From NCBI RefSeq assembly GCF_900111035.1, contig NZ_FOFU01000007.1:108489-172488 (forward strand): 64,000 nucleotides of DNA. The letters run 5' to 3'. The stretch's first letter is position 1; every line of letters begins with the position of its first letter. Position numbers and translations under genes: made by a program. This document shows positions 27,318 through 37,810 of the stretch, piece after piece. Under the pieces are notes generated by a model that was not told where the DNA came from, searched no databases, and was given only the letters and a program-made list of their open reading frames with translations. This stretch comes from Treponema bryantii (GTDB taxonomy: Bacteria > Spirochaetota > Spirochaetia > Treponematales > Treponemataceae).

Positions 27318-28025
27318 ATGAAAAAGTGTATTTTAATAACTGCTGTAGCGGCAGTATTAGGAATGCTGTGTCTCACCAGCTGTAACAATGCAGCTGGCGA
27401 TGTAATCACTGACTCAGAAGCATCAAATGCTTCGAGAGCTGCTACAGTCAGTTGGAATAGTACAGGCTGGAATGGCGGAATGTATTATTCGTTCTGGACA
27501 GATGGTGGCGGAAACGTACAGATGACTCTGGGAGATGGAGGAAACTATTCTGTATGGTGGCAGAACTGTGGAAACTTCACAGCCGGAAAAGGCTGGAACC
27601 AGGGTTCTTATAGAAATATCAACTATAATGCAGGTGCATGGAATCCTTCTGGAAACGGCTACCTTGCAGCATATGGTTGGACTAAGGGAAGTAAACTTGT
27701 AGAGTACTACATCGTTGATACCTGGGGTAACTATCGCCCAACAGGTCAGTACATGGGAAATGTATATACAGACGGTGCTTGGTATGATATCTACAAGACA
27801 ACCCGTTACAACCAGCCTTCTATCATTGGTAATGCAACCTTTGATCAGTACTGGAGTGTAAGACAACAGAAACGTCCTCAGGGACAGAACAATACCATTA
27901 CAACTGCAAACCACTTCAATGCGTGGGCAAGATGTGGAATGCAGCTTGGTAACCAGTGGGACTACCAGATTATGGAAGTTGAAGGTTACCAGAGCAGCGG
28001 TTACGCAAATCTTACAGTTTGGTAA
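27318..28025 (+). CDS. Endo-1,4-beta-xylanase, GH11, lipoprotein
   Basis: Cleaves xylan internally. 235 residues from the ATG at 27318, chosen because it has a TAGGAG site and opens a lipoprotein signal (LCLTSC, Cys22). An upstream extension to 27114 would run into the GH5 gene. The single jelly-roll GH11 domain begins near residue 42. It shows [10 protein letters not shown], nucleophile Glu129 in [12 protein letters not shown], and acid/base Glu222 in [10 protein letters not shown]. The aromatic binding cleft (WWQNCGNF) is conserved. It probably co-transcribes with GH5. Confidence 0.95.
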   Translation: MKKCILITAVAAVLGMLCLTSCNNAAGDVITDSEASNASRAATVSWNSTGWNGGMYYSFWTDGGGNVQMTLGDGGNYSVWWQNCGNFTAGKGWNQGSYRNINYNAGAWNPSGNGYLAAYGWTKGSKLVEYYIVDTWGNYRPTGQYMGNVYTDGAWYDIYKTTRYNQPSIIGNATFDQYWSVRQQKRPQGQNNTITTANHFNAWARCGMQLGNQWDYQIMEVEGYQSSGYANLTVW

Positions 28026-28031
28026 TATAAA

Positions 28032-30080
28032 CTAAGCTGTAAACTGGCGCAGAAGAGAATCCATCACTTCGATGTTTTCGCGTGTATTCTGTGCCAGATC
28101 TGAAACACTTTGTGATGAAGTGGTAATCTGCTGTGAACCAGCTGCCATTTCATCCATGCTTCCAAGAATAACATCAGAAACCTGAGATACAACACTCATG
28201 TTATTCTGAACATCTTCAATACCCTTACGAAGATTTACAGACTTTTCATTTACAGAAACCGACTGGCCTCTCATATCTGCAAGGGCTTCAAGAATCTGAG
28301 TTGAAGCAGCGCTCTGTTCAGTCATTGCGTTATCAATCTGATTCATAATTGAATCTGTTACATTAAGCTGATTTACAATTGCTTCAAATGAGTTCTGAGC
28401 TTCATGTGAAAGCCCAACTACATCATCAATAGAACCAGAGATTTCTTTAAGTTCGTTATAAATATTCTTTGACTGAGTTGCACTTGTTTCTGCAAGCTTA
28501 CGGATTTCATCAGCAACAACACTGAATCCGCGACCAGCTTCTCCGGCATGAGCAGCCTCAATAGCAGCGTTCATGGCAAGAAGGTTAGTCTGAGATGCAA
28601 CCTGTGCAATCATATTGTTTGCCTGAATAAGCATCTTTGACTGAGCAGCCATCTGATTTACACGGGCACCTACGTTTTCAAGTTTCTGGTTTCCGTCGCC
28701 TACATTTGAGCCGAGAATCTTAAAGCTTTCAGACATCAGTTTTACTGAATTAGAAACTGCTGCAATATTACTGATCATCTCTTCAATAGCAGCAGATGCC
28801 TGTGAAATACCAGCTACCTGATTATTTACCAAATCAACAAGTTCACTTACATGTGCTCTTGAGTTCTCAAGTACGTTTGAAGTTTCTGTAACAGCAGCAG
28901 ACTGAGTTTCTGCCTGCATTCTTACACTATTGATATTTGCAAGAATCTCAGTTGTTGCACTTGCAGTTTCCTGAGAGTTTACTCCAAGTTCTGCACCAAT
29001 CTGTTCAAGAGCAGTCTGTGCTCCATTAAGCTTTTTAACAAGCCCCTGTAAAAGATCAATAAAGGTGTTAACATCAGTTCCGAGTTCAGTGAATTCATCA
29101 TTTCCTTTTACCGGTACACGAATTGTAAGGTCTGCATTTCCAGAAGAAAGTGTCTTAATAGATTTTCCAACAAATTTAACCTTTCTAAGAACTGTTCTAT
29201 ATAATACTATAATCAAAAGAATAACCAGAACAATAGTAATACCTGCAGTGATTAAAAGTAATGGAATGATAATCTTTTTAGCAATGTCATAAGCATCACT
29301 TACAGGTTTACCAATATAGAAGGAAGTAAGAATATTTCCTTCTGCGTCTTTAATAGGGAAGTAGTAAGCAATGTAATTATCGCCTTTAACATTTACGGTT
29401 CCAAGAACAGGAGTTCCCTTAAGAACGCTGTCAATTGCTTCTTTATTCTGAATTTCACTTCCTGTCATAAGAGTGTAAGTAGAATAAACACGTTTATAAC
29501 CAGAGAAATATTCGGCTTCAACATCATAAAGAGATGCAATTTTTGCAACAAACTTATCATTTGTAATGCGCTGTTTTGTTATAGTTGCACCAACAATCTT
29601 TTCGTTTACAGTGAGAGGTGAGGCAACAACAGCATAAAGGTGTTTTCCATCAATAAATGTAGAAGCAACTTCTTCGCCTGCAACTGCACGCTTAATAAAA
29701 CGGGTAAAATCAACAGATCCAAGACTTGTAGTTGTTCTTTTCTTACCGGTTGAATCAACAATGATTGCACCTTCTGCATCAAAATATTTAATTATGTTGT
29801 GACAAATATCGTTTACAAAGCGGGGGGCAAATCCTCTCTGTTCATAATCATTATAGAAAGCTTCTTTAAGGCTGGTAGTAGATCGCTGGAGATCGGCGGT
29901 TACTTCATCAATATAATCCTGAACGCCTTTGCTATCATATACAAGAGATTTTTCTATATAACCTTCAAATCCCTTGATAATCTGATTGTTAATAACAGTA
30001 AATAATGCAATGGAATAAACAAGCATTCCTACTACAATTAAACTAATCACTCGAACCGAAACGGATCCATTTCTTTTCAT
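28032..30080 (-). CDS. Methyl-accepting chemotaxis protein with Cache sensor
   Basis: Chemoreceptor of 682 residues. Membrane segment at about 10-30, an extracytoplasmic Cache-type sensor (about 35-270), second membrane segment (about 275-297), HAMP (about 300-350), then the signalling coiled coil with the tip sequence [16 protein letters not shown] and repeated Gln/Glu pairs for methylation. It lies among cell-wall-degrading genes, so sensing plant-derived sugars or their products is plausible but not shown. Its stop is 6 nt from the convergent xylanase stop, with no terminator between. An unusual inverted repeat lies upstream (30129-30164). Confidence 0.92.
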   Translation of the reverse strand: MKRNGSVSVRVISLIVVGMLVYSIALFTVINNQIIKGFEGYIEKSLVYDSKGVQDYIDEVTADLQRSTTSLKEAFYNDYEQRGFAPRFVNDICHNIIKYFDAEGAIIVDSTGKKRTTTSLGSVDFTRFIKRAVAGEEVASTFIDGKHLYAVVASPLTVNEKIVGATITKQRITNDKFVAKIASLYDVEAEYFSGYKRVYSTYTLMTGSEIQNKEAIDSVLKGTPVLGTVNVKGDNYIAYYFPIKDAEGNILTSFYIGKPVSDAYDIAKKIIIPLLLITAGITIVLVILLIIVLYRTVLRKVKFVGKSIKTLSSGNADLTIRVPVKGNDEFTELGTDVNTFIDLLQGLVKKLNGAQTALEQIGAELGVNSQETASATTEILANINSVRMQAETQSAAVTETSNVLENSRAHVSELVDLVNNQVAGISQASAAIEEMISNIAAVSNSVKLMSESFKILGSNVGDGNQKLENVGARVNQMAAQSKMLIQANNMIAQVASQTNLLAMNAAIEAAHAGEAGRGFSVVADEIRKLAETSATQSKNIYNELKEISGSIDDVVGLSHEAQNSFEAIVNQLNVTDSIMNQIDNAMTEQSAASTQILEALADMRGQSVSVNEKSVNLRKGIEDVQNNMSVVSQVSDVILGSMDEMAAGSQQITTSSQSVSDLAQNTRENIEVMDSLLRQFTA

Positions 30081-30128
30081 TTTTTTTCTCCAGAAAAAAT
30101 GTCGTTCTACTCTCTCTCAGTGACTTTT

Positions 30129-30164
30129 AAATTGTGTACAATTAGAACCGATTGTACACAATTT
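30129..30164. promoter_or_regulatory. 14-bp inverted repeat upstream of the chemoreceptor gene
   Basis: AAATTGTGTACAAT (30129-30142) and ATTGTACACAATTT (30151-30164), perfect with an 8-nt spacer. Each arm is itself nearly palindromic around TTGTACA. A third TTGTACAA lies at about 30236-30243. This looks like a regulator site, separate from the LacI sites nearby. Confidence 0.5.
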
Positions 30165-30286
30165 AATATTTAAATGCAAGAGCATTATATATAATAAATT
30201 CTTTTTACATAATAGCTTTTTTTAAGATAAATATATTTGTACAACCAATTTAGACTTCTATACATTTAATAAAAGTTATAAATAAT

Positions 30287-30347
30287 CGAAAACGTTTGCG
30301 TAAATAAACCAAATGGGTGTATTATATTAACTACAACGTTTTAGTGG
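30287..30347 (+). promoter_or_regulatory. lacI-family gene promoter with two operators
   Basis: TTGCGT (30296-30301), 18 nt, TATTAT (30320-30325). Operator A, CGAAAACGTTTGCG (30287-30300), covers the -35. Operator B, CTACAACGTTTTAGTGG (30331-30347), lies just after the -10 and abuts the Shine-Dalgarno. The arrangement implies autoregulation. Confidence 0.65.
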
Positions 30348-30358
30348 AGGCGTGGATT

Positions 30359-31369
30359 TTGGTTACGCTTAAGGATATCGCCAGAGAATGTAATGTCTCA
30401 TTTTCAACAGTAAGTAAAGCCCTGAAGGGGAGTCCTGAAATTAGTTTTGAGACAACAGATTTTATACAAAAGAAAGCTCGTGAAATGGGATATCATCCGA
30501 ATATAGCTGCACGAAGTTTACGTACAAATCGCACTTATGATATTGGTGTAATTTTTGAAGATAAAACCGGTGCTGGTTTTCAGCATCAGTACTTTGCAAC
30601 AATTATCAGTGGTATTCAGAAGGTTGCTTTCAGTAAGGGCTATGAGATGACCTTTGTAAGCGGCGACTCAACTAAGAACTATGATTATTATGCACACGCA
30701 CTTGCCCGTAATTATGATGGAGTTGCAATTCTTTCCTGCGATTATACTTCTTCGGGGGTAAAGCAGCTTGTTCAGAGTGAGATTCCTACGGTTTCACTCG
30801 ATTATTTCTATGATATGGATCATTCTGCGGTAATGAGTGATTACTCGGCTGGAATAGATGAACTGATGGAATACGTAATTTCTCAGGGCCATAAAAAGAT
30901 TGCAATGATTCACGGTGAAAAGACCTGGGTAACAGAACAGCGTGTCGAGGCATTCAAAAATATCTGCAAAAAACATGGAATAGAAACTCCTTCTGAATAC
31001 TTTGCCGAAGGTTTGTATCATGACCCGGTAACAAGCTCTGCTGCAACTGAGGTTTTGATATCTTTGCCGGAGCCACCGACCTGTATTTTTTATCCGGATG
31101 ATTATGCGGCGCTCGGAGGAATACGTGAATTGAACAGCCACGGAATTGTTCCTGGAAAAGATATAAGCATTGTTGGTTATGATGGTATTAAACTCACTTC
31201 AATGATGATTCCTCCTCTCACAACCTACGAACAGAACGGTGAAATAATTGGACGAACAATGGCAGAAGCCTTGCTGGACAAAATCGAAAATCCAGAAAAC
31301 TTTGTTCCAAAAAAAGAAATGGTAACAGGACGTCTGATTCATGGCGGTACTGTTGTAAAGCTTTGCTAA
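30359..31369 (+). CDS. LacI-family transcriptional regulator
   Basis: DNA-binding repressor of 336 residues. The start is a TTG at 30359: it opens LVTLKDIARECNVSFSTVSKALKG, the canonical helix-turn-helix plus hinge, and has GGAGG 8 nt upstream. An ATG at 30317 would add 14 unrelated residues through the operator. The C-terminal domain is the periplasmic-binding-like effector fold (YDIGVIFEDKT...TCIFYPDDYAALGGIRELN...SIVGYDG). It sits between the GH11/MCP cluster and the cellobiose phosphorylase gene, and its probable operators occur at GH51, ComFB, GH5, its own promoter and GH94. The effector is perhaps cellobiose or another oligosaccharide. Confidence 0.92.
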   Translation: MVTLKDIARECNVSFSTVSKALKGSPEISFETTDFIQKKAREMGYHPNIAARSLRTNRTYDIGVIFEDKTGAGFQHQYFATIISGIQKVAFSKGYEMTFVSGDSTKNYDYYAHALARNYDGVAILSCDYTSSGVKQLVQSEIPTVSLDYFYDMDHSAVMSDYSAGIDELMEYVISQGHKKIAMIHGEKTWVTEQRVEAFKNICKKHGIETPSEYFAEGLYHDPVTSSAATEVLISLPEPPTCIFYPDDYAALGGIRELNSHGIVPGKDISIVGYDGIKLTSMMIPPLTTYEQNGEIIGRTMAEALLDKIENPENFVPKKEMVTGRLIHGGTVVKLC

Positions 31370-31375
31370 AATTCA

Positions 31376-31426
31376 TTGCATAAATTTTATTCATACGATA
31401 TACTTTTTACTACAACGTTTTCGCTA
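31376..31426 (+). promoter_or_regulatory. Promoter and LacI-type operator of the GH94 gene
   Basis: TTGCAT (31376-31381), 17 nt, TATACT (31399-31404), then operator CTACAACGTTTTCGCTA (31410-31426), nearly identical to operator B at the lacI gene. Confidence 0.7.
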
Positions 31427-31452
31427 TCTCGAAACACATACAGGAGATTATT

Positions 31453-33930
31453 ATGAAGTTTGGACACTTTGATGATGCCAACCGCGAGTATGTTATTGAA
31501 ACTCCTCGCACACCTTATCCTTGGATTAACTATCTTGGAACACAGGGATTTTTCTCGTTAATTTCCAACACAGCAGGAGGATACAGCTTCTATAAAGATG
31601 CTCGTCTCCGCCGCATCACACGCTACCGCTACAACAACGTACCTATCGATATGGGTGGCCGCTATTTCTACATTAACGACAATGGAACAATCTGGAACCC
31701 TGGATGGTCTCCAGTAAAAGCAGAACTTGATTCTTACGAATGCCGCCACGGTATGGGCTACACAATTATCACAGGTAAAAAGAATGGTCTTAAAGCACAG
31801 GTAACTTTCTTTGTACCACAGGATTATGATGGCGAAGTTCAGCAGGTAGTTCTTACAAACGAAAGTGGTTCAGACAAGACTTTCAAATTCTGGTCTTTCG
31901 CTGAATGGTGTCTTTGGGATGCTCAGGACGACTGTACAAACTTCCAGAGAAACTTCTCTACAGGCCGCGTAGAAATCAAAGATTCAACAATCTACCATAA
32001 AACAGAATACCGCGACCGCCGCAATCATTTTGCATTCTACTCAGTAAACGACAAGATTGACGGATACGATACAGACCGCGATACATTCATTGGTCTTTAC
32101 AACGGATTCCATAACCCACAGCAGGTTCTCGACGGTAAGTGCGGAAACTCTCTTGCTGACGGATGGTCTCCAATTGCATCACACTACAAAGAAATCACAC
32201 TTAAAGCAGGCGAATCAAAAACTCTCGTATTCGTACTCGGCTACGTAGAAATGCCTGTTGAAAAGAAATTTGAAGCAGACGGCAAGACAATCAACAAAGA
32301 AAAAGCTCTTGCTATGATCGAAAAATACAACACACCAGAAAAGTTTGCAGCAGGTATGAAAGAGCTCCGTGCTTACTGGGACAAACTCCTCGGCATCCTT
32401 AACGTAAACACACCGGAAGACAAGGTAAACCGCATGGTAAACATCTGGAACCAGTATCAGTGTATGGTTACTTTCAACCTTTCACGTTCTGCTTCATACT
32501 TCGAGTCAGGAATTGGCCGTGGTATGGGATTCCGCGATTCAAACCAGGATATTCTTGGTTTCGTACATCAGATTCCAGACCGCGCTCGCGAGCGCCTCAT
32601 CGACATCGCTTCTACTCAGCTTGAAGACGGTGGATGTTATCACCAGTATCAGCCTCTTACAAAGAAGGGTAATGCAGATATCGGTGGTGATTTCTCTGAT
32701 GACCCACTCTGGATGATTCTTTCTGTATCAGCTTATATTAAGGAAACTGGCGACTGGTCAATTCTCGACGCAAAAGTTCCTTACGATAACGATGAGTCTA
32801 AAGCAAAATCAATGCTCGACCACCTTACAGTAAGCTTCTACCACATTGTAAACAACCTCGGTCCACACGGACTTCCACTTGCAATGCGCGCTGACTGGAA
32901 CGACTGTATCAACCTTTCATGTTTCTCAGACACACCTGGTGAAAGCTTCCAGACATATACAAACCCTAAATTCAAGGCAGAAGGCGGTTACTCAAAGGTT
33001 GCAGAATCTGTATTCGTTGCAGCACTCTTCACTTATGTTGGACCAAACTTCGTAGGAATCCTGAATCACTTGGGCAAGGCTGACGAAGCTAAAAAGGCTC
33101 AGGCAGAAATCGACAAGATGAAGAAAGTTATGATGGATTCTGCCTGGGACGGAAACTGGTTTATGCGTGCTTACGACGCAAACGGCCAGAAGATGGGGTC
33201 TAAGGAATGCGAAGAAGGTCAGATCTTCATTGAACCACAGGGCTTTGCAATCATGTCTGATATCGACAAGGATGCAACAAAGAAGACTCTCGCAGCAATT
33301 GACGAACGCTTGAACACAAAGCACGGTCTTGTTTTGAACAATCCTGCTTTCTCTAAATACTACGTACAGTACGGTGAAATCTCTACATATCCGGGCGGAT
33401 ACAAAGAGAACGCTGGTATCTTCACTCACAACAACGCATGGATTATCTGTGCTGCAGCATACGCTGGTGAAGGTGATCAGGCATTCAAGTACTACTCAGA
33501 AATCGCTCCTGCTTATACAGAAGAAACTTCTGATCTTCACAAGACAGAGCCTTATGTATATGGACAGATGATTGGTGGTAAGGATGCAGGTTCTGATATC
33601 GGCCAGACAGGCAAGAACTTTGGTCAGGGAAAGAACTCTTGGCTTACAGGTACTGCAGCATGGAACATGGTTGCAATCAGCCAGTACATCCTCGGTATTC
33701 AGCCAGACTTTGACGGACTTAAGGTGGATCCTTCTATTCCTGCTGACTGGGACGGATTTACAGCAACACGTCTTTTCCGCGATGCAAAATACAACATCAC
33801 AATCAAAAACCCAGACCACGTTTGCAAGGGCGTAAAGAGCATGGTTGTAGATGGCGCTGCAGTTGACGGATGTGTAGTTCCATACGTTGAAGGAAAGAAA
33901 GAAGTTAATGTTGAAATCACATTAGGCTAA
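31453..33930 (+). CDS. Cellobiose phosphorylase, GH94
   Basis: Cytoplasmic enzyme that splits cellobiose with phosphate to glucose 1-phosphate and glucose. Its 825 residues match cellobiose phosphorylases. It opens [27 protein letters not shown] and carries the family's [10 protein letters not shown] segment that includes the catalytic Asp. No signal peptide. Codon use is richer in C-ending codons than nearby genes, suggesting high expression. Controlled by a LacI-type operator and closed by a terminator at about 33964. Confidence 0.95.
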   Translation: MKFGHFDDANREYVIETPRTPYPWINYLGTQGFFSLISNTAGGYSFYKDARLRRITRYRYNNVPIDMGGRYFYINDNGTIWNPGWSPVKAELDSYECRHGMGYTIITGKKNGLKAQVTFFVPQDYDGEVQQVVLTNESGSDKTFKFWSFAEWCLWDAQDDCTNFQRNFSTGRVEIKDSTIYHKTEYRDRRNHFAFYSVNDKIDGYDTDRDTFIGLYNGFHNPQQVLDGKCGNSLADGWSPIASHYKEITLKAGESKTLVFVLGYVEMPVEKKFEADGKTINKEKALAMIEKYNTPEKFAAGMKELRAYWDKLLGILNVNTPEDKVNRMVNIWNQYQCMVTFNLSRSASYFESGIGRGMGFRDSNQDILGFVHQIPDRARERLIDIASTQLEDGGCYHQYQPLTKKGNADIGGDFSDDPLWMILSVSAYIKETGDWSILDAKVPYDNDESKAKSMLDHLTVSFYHIVNNLGPHGLPLAMRADWNDCINLSCFSDTPGESFQTYTNPKFKAEGGYSKVAESVFVAALFTYVGPNFVGILNHLGKADEAKKAQAEIDKMKKVMMDSAWDGNWFMRAYDANGQKMGSKECEEGQIFIEPQGFAIMSDIDKDATKKTLAAIDERLNTKHGLVLNNPAFSKYYVQYGEISTYPGGYKENAGIFTHNNAWIICAAAYAGEGDQAFKYYSEIAPAYTEETSDLHKTEPYVYGQMIGGKDAGSDIGQTGKNFGQGKNSWLTGTAAWNMVAISQYILGIQPDFDGLKVDPSIPADWDGFTATRLFRDAKYNITIKNPDHVCKGVKSMVVDGAAVDGCVVPYVEGKKEVNVEITLG

Positions 33931-33963
33931 TAGATTTCTGGAAATCGATAAACTTAACAATTA

Positions 33964-34000
33964 AAAAGAGCGGTGTTTTGTAAAACATCGCTCTTTTTTT
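33964..34000 (+). terminator. Rho-independent terminator after the GH94 gene
   Basis: AAGAGCGGTGTTTT/AAAACATCGCTCTT stem (one G-T pair, loop GT), followed by a T run. Confidence 0.85.
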
Positions 34001-34014
34001 ATTTTTTTCAATTA

Positions 34015-34077
34015 TTTTTATACTAAAACCTTTTAGTATAAAAATAACCTAGGTTATTTGCCCTGTTACACTTGACA
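34015..34077 (+). promoter_or_regulatory. Two palindromes and a -35 upstream of the first C11 lipoprotein gene
   Basis: TTTTTATACTAAAA-CC-TTTTAGTATAAAAA (34015-34044, 14-bp arms) is followed by the perfect 18-bp palindrome AAATAACCTAGGTTATTT (34042-34059) and TTGACA (34072-34077). The first palindrome resembles the LacI operators, with CC in place of CG at the centre; the second is unrelated. Confidence 0.55.
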
Positions 34078-34163
34078 AAACAAAATATAGGCATAAAAAT
34101 CTTGTAGGATATTTTGAATTAAAAATATTTTGAAAGTTTTTTTTTAATAAAAGGAGAATTCTG

Positions 34164-37100
34164 ATGAAGAAAAAAATCCGGTACACTTTTATTTTTGGTG
34201 TGTTATTGTCAGTTTTTGCAGTTTTGGGCTGTAATAATTCTGTTGGTGGAGGCAATAACGGTGGTTCTGAAAATAATGATTTAATTTCAAATTTTGCAGT
34301 TTCAGAAAAAGGAATGACTTGGGCATCTTTTACCTGGGATAGAGAAGATGATATTGAAAAATATGAATTAGATATAAAATCTAATCAGTATCTTATAAAC
34401 AAAAATGATGAGTTACCTGTGAAAATAGCAAATTTAGAAGCAGGTAAAGAATACGATGCCTATCTTTATGCATACAAACAAGGAAGTAGCGTATATGATA
34501 AATACGCTACCCTGACATTTAAAACAAACTCTGTAGGACCTGTAGAAAATCTTAGTGCAGAAGTTGACGGTGAGTCTATAAAACTTTCATGGAAATATAT
34601 CACAAAGACTGATATAAATAAATTTGAAATATATAGAAAGGTAGCTGGAGAAACTGAATTCGACTTCCGAGTGGCATTTGATAACTCAAGTTATTCTCCT
34701 AAAAATTCCTGGGTAGATGAAAATGTAACTAAAGATACAACATATATTTATAGAGTTGATTCAAGGAGTTTATACGATCTCTTCCCTAGTGAAGAAGTAA
34801 CTATTCTTGCTGATTTTGATAATTTGAATTTGACAGCAACTTCAATTGGAATGACAGAAGCAACATTTGAATGGGATGCTGATGCACGTTTTGATAAATT
34901 CTTATTATACAAAGATTTAACTTCTAAAAAAGAAGTAATTCCAACAGACAGTTCTGTAAAACTTTCAGAATCTCTTGATAATCTGAAAATAAATGCAACA
35001 AATACTATTTATCTTGATTGTTATAAAAATGATTCTCTGGTCAAAACTATAAGAAAGAATATTACAACTAAGAATTCAGGACCTGTTGAAGGGTTAAAAT
35101 CTTCAATTAGTACATCATATATTAGATTAAGTTGGAATTCGTTGTCTTCTTCAGATGTATCAAAAATCAAAGTTTTCCGAAAAAATGGTAGTTCTTTTGA
35201 GGAACTTGGTGAAAAAACTAGCTACAATACATCTTATGATGATACAGAGTACATTGCTGGTGTAGTTAATGAATACAAGGTTATAACATATCTTTCTGAT
35301 GGAACAGAATCAGGATCTAAAGAAATTTCAGTTGATGCTTCTGGATATTGTTCTGTTACATTTAATTATGGAACATATGGACAAAATTACAATAATAAAT
35401 CATCTGAGATAAAAAGATGTGAAAAAGGAAGTAAAGTTGAAGAACCAAGAGTGTATATTAAGAGTAATTATAACACACAAATTAAGTTTTTATATTGGTC
35501 TGTTTCAACTGAAGAATTTTCTTTTTCAGATAGCATAAATCAGGATATTGTATTAAAAGCAATCTATCAGACAAAGCCAATATCTAATCTGGAAGTAAAA
35601 GCTAATAATACAAATGTAGTTTTGAAGTGGACTGGTATTACTGATGTAAAATACACAATTAAATTAACAAAGCTTTCAACCTCTGAAATAACAACAATTT
35701 CAGATATAGAAACTTGCAGTTATATATTTAATTCTTTGGAAAATGATGTTCAATATAAAGCTGCTGTATATGCAAACAGTAGCTTTACAGATGTTCTTGT
35801 TTCTACTCCTGTTGAAACTTCAGAATTTAAATTAACTAAGCAACATTCTGAATGGCTTGTTATTTTGTATCTTGATGGTGATAATGACCTGAATGATCCT
35901 ATTTACTTTGACCTTAATGAAGCTGAATGGGGACTTTCACAACTTTCATCAACAGATGATGTAAGAATCCTTGCACTTTGGGATGGATGGGATTTTGCTT
36001 CTAATAATCCAAAAGATAAGGTATCTTTCTTTAGTAATGAGTCGAATGATTCTACTGTTCATACAACAGCATCAACAAGACTTCTTGAATTAGGAAAGGA
36101 TTCACGTACTTTATATGCTTCAAACGGAGGTATATATTTTACAGCGTGTGAGCTTTCACCTGATACACTGGATCTTACAGAAACTGTCGACTGGATAGAA
36201 AATGGTGAAGTTGACATGAGTAAACGGACAACTCTTGAAAGTTACTTACAGTGGGTTAATGAAAATTACGATGCTGATAAAACTATTCTCCAGTTCTCAA
36301 ATCATGGTGGTGGACCTCGTTCTGCAAGCATGAAGAAAGGAAACTATGGCCGACGTTCAATGTGCTGGGATTATTCAAACAACGGAGATGGTGATTCTTT
36401 CTTAAAGACTTCTGATGTTTCTGCAGCATTATCAGCAGCAGGCTATGGAACTGATAATAAACTTACAATGATTATGGAAGACGTTTGTCTTGGCGGATCT
36501 TTGGAAGAAACATATGAATTAAAAGATTATGCAGAATATTATGTTGGTTCTCCAAATAATATTCCAGGTATGGGCTTTGATTATAAAGCCTTTGTTTCTT
36601 CTTTGAAAAAAGATGCTGATATTACAACTATAGGAAGTAAATTAGTTTATTCTTATAGTAAAGATTATACAATGTCAGATAATGAATGGAATGCTTATTT
36701 CACAAAATTAGGTACAACAGCAGATTTTGTTACAGAAAATGGTTTGGCAGAGTATGTTTCATACTTGAATCCTGATTGTTCAACACTTACTTTTGTTGAT
36801 TTGTCAAAAATAGGTAAGGTGAAAGAAGAAGTTGATAAACTAGCAGAGATAATTAGAGAGGATACAACGCAGGATAAACGAATAAAGTATGATGTTGATT
36901 CTGGTAAATACTATGATACTGCGGATACTAGTGTACCGGTACCAGAAACTGCAGTATCTGTTTCTCGCAAAGAAGCCGTAAAATATCTTACAGCTTACTT
37001 TGGTGATCCAATTTATTATGAAGGTTCATTTGGTAGTTTGAAAGATCTTGGATATATGGCTAATGTACTAAATAAGGTATATCTTTCATCTGGTAATACC

Positions 37101-37415
37101 TGGTTGGCAGTTTATAATCAGACTAGCGCAGTAAAAGATGCTCTTAAAGAAGCAATAGTAGCATGCTGGCGTGATGGCTATAAAAAGGCGTCATATTACA
37201 AATCAAACAGTGGCTTTGTATCATCTTATTCAAGTTCACTTTATGGCTATGGTCTTACAATTAACTGTTCAGTTTGGGTTCCTCATAAAGCAAAGGATGG
37301 ACAAACTTATCTTTTTGAAGATTTCGCAGACTGGTATAAAGAAGAACTTGCTTTTGGTAGAGATTGCAGTAACTGGGCAGCTCTTATTGAAGAGTGGTTT
37401 AAAATTTCAGACTAA
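34164..37415 (+). CDS. Clostripain-family (C11) cysteine peptidase lipoprotein, multidomain
   Basis: An exported lipoprotein of 1083 residues (lipobox AVLGC near residue 23, Gly/Asn-rich linker). It has several fibronectin-III-like modules between residues ~35 and ~395, an InlB-repeat-like segment (CSVTFNYGTYGQNY, about 395-480), another FN3-like module, and a C11 peptidase domain from about 560. The catalytic pair is His714 in FSNHGGG and Cys775 in EDVCLGGSLEE. C11 enzymes usually cut after Arg or Lys and self-activate. AAGGAG site. AT-rich coding. Its paralogue follows at 37957. Confidence 0.85.
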   Translation: MKKKIRYTFIFGVLLSVFAVLGCNNSVGGGNNGGSENNDLISNFAVSEKGMTWASFTWDREDDIEKYELDIKSNQYLINKNDELPVKIANLEAGKEYDAYLYAYKQGSSVYDKYATLTFKTNSVGPVENLSAEVDGESIKLSWKYITKTDINKFEIYRKVAGETEFDFRVAFDNSSYSPKNSWVDENVTKDTTYIYRVDSRSLYDLFPSEEVTILADFDNLNLTATSIGMTEATFEWDADARFDKFLLYKDLTSKKEVIPTDSSVKLSESLDNLKINATNTIYLDCYKNDSLVKTIRKNITTKNSGPVEGLKSSISTSYIRLSWNSLSSSDVSKIKVFRKNGSSFEELGEKTSYNTSYDDTEYIAGVVNEYKVITYLSDGTESGSKEISVDASGYCSVTFNYGTYGQNYNNKSSEIKRCEKGSKVEEPRVYIKSNYNTQIKFLYWSVSTEEFSFSDSINQDIVLKAIYQTKPISNLEVKANNTNVVLKWTGITDVKYTIKLTKLSTSEITTISDIETCSYIFNSLENDVQYKAAVYANSSFTDVLVSTPVETSEFKLTKQHSEWLVILYLDGDNDLNDPIYFDLNEAEWGLSQLSSTDDVRILALWDGWDFASNNPKDKVSFFSNESNDSTVHTTASTRLLELGKDSRTLYASNGGIYFTACELSPDTLDLTETVDWIENGEVDMSKRTTLESYLQWVNENYDADKTILQFSNHGGGPRSASMKKGNYGRRSMCWDYSNNGDGDSFLKTSDVSAALSAAGYGTDNKLTMIMEDVCLGGSLEETYELKDYAEYYVGSPNNIPGMGFDYKAFVSSLKKDADITTIGSKLVYSYSKDYTMSDNEWNAYFTKLGTTADFVTENGLAEYVSYLNPDCSTLTFVDLSKIGKVKEEVDKLAEIIREDTTQDKRIKYDVDSGKYYDTADTSVPVPETAVSVSRKEAVKYLTAYFGDPIYYEGSFGSLKDLGYMANVLNKVYLSSGNTWLAVYNQTSAVKDALKEAIVACWRDGYKKASYYKSNSGFVSSYSSSLYGYGLTINCSVWVPHKAKDGQTYLFEDFADWYKEELAFGRDCSNWAALIEEWFKISD

Positions 37416-37424
37416 GGGAATGTG

Positions 37425-37787
37425 ATGAAAAAGATATCTTTAGTTTTACTGCTTTCAGTTTTATTTTCAATTAATATTTTCGCACAGGAAATATATTCTG
37501 AGAAATATGGAAAGGTTCTGGAAGCAAAAAATCATTCTTATCTTACAGAAGAATCTGTAGGTTCTGAAATTAAGGTTACAGGACTTCTCACTGCAAAGAA
37601 GAATACTTTTGCACTGGAAGAAAATCCTGAATCTCGTTCTGTAGTTACATTTGGTCTTGAGGTTAAGAAATGGAGTTTAAAACGAAAACTTCGAAAACTT
37701 GATGGACAAAAAGTTACATTAGTCGGAGTTGTGACAGATGCTTCCTCTACCTGGACCAAAGAAATGAAGGTTCTGAGAGTAGAATAA
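37425..37787 (+). CDS. Small secreted protein, possibly OB-fold
   Basis: About 120 residues with a signal peptide (residues 1-20, cleavage near IFAQ). The mature part, about 100 residues, shows strand patterns such as VGSEIKVTGLLTAKKNTFALEEN and LDGQKVTLVGVVTD, as in small bacterial OB-fold periplasmic proteins; this is a weak call. It starts about 10 nt after the C11 stop (AAGGGA site). I use the ATG at 37425; a GTG lies one codon earlier. It sits between two C11 paralogues, so it could be a partner or inhibitor; this is inference. Confidence 0.55.
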   Translation: MKKISLVLLLSVLFSINIFAQEIYSEKYGKVLEAKNHSYLTEESVGSEIKVTGLLTAKKNTFALEENPESRSVVTFGLEVKKWSLKRKLRKLDGQKVTLVGVVTDASSTWTKEMKVLRVE

Positions 37788-37810
37788 AAAACTCAGATTA
37801 TAAAAGATAT

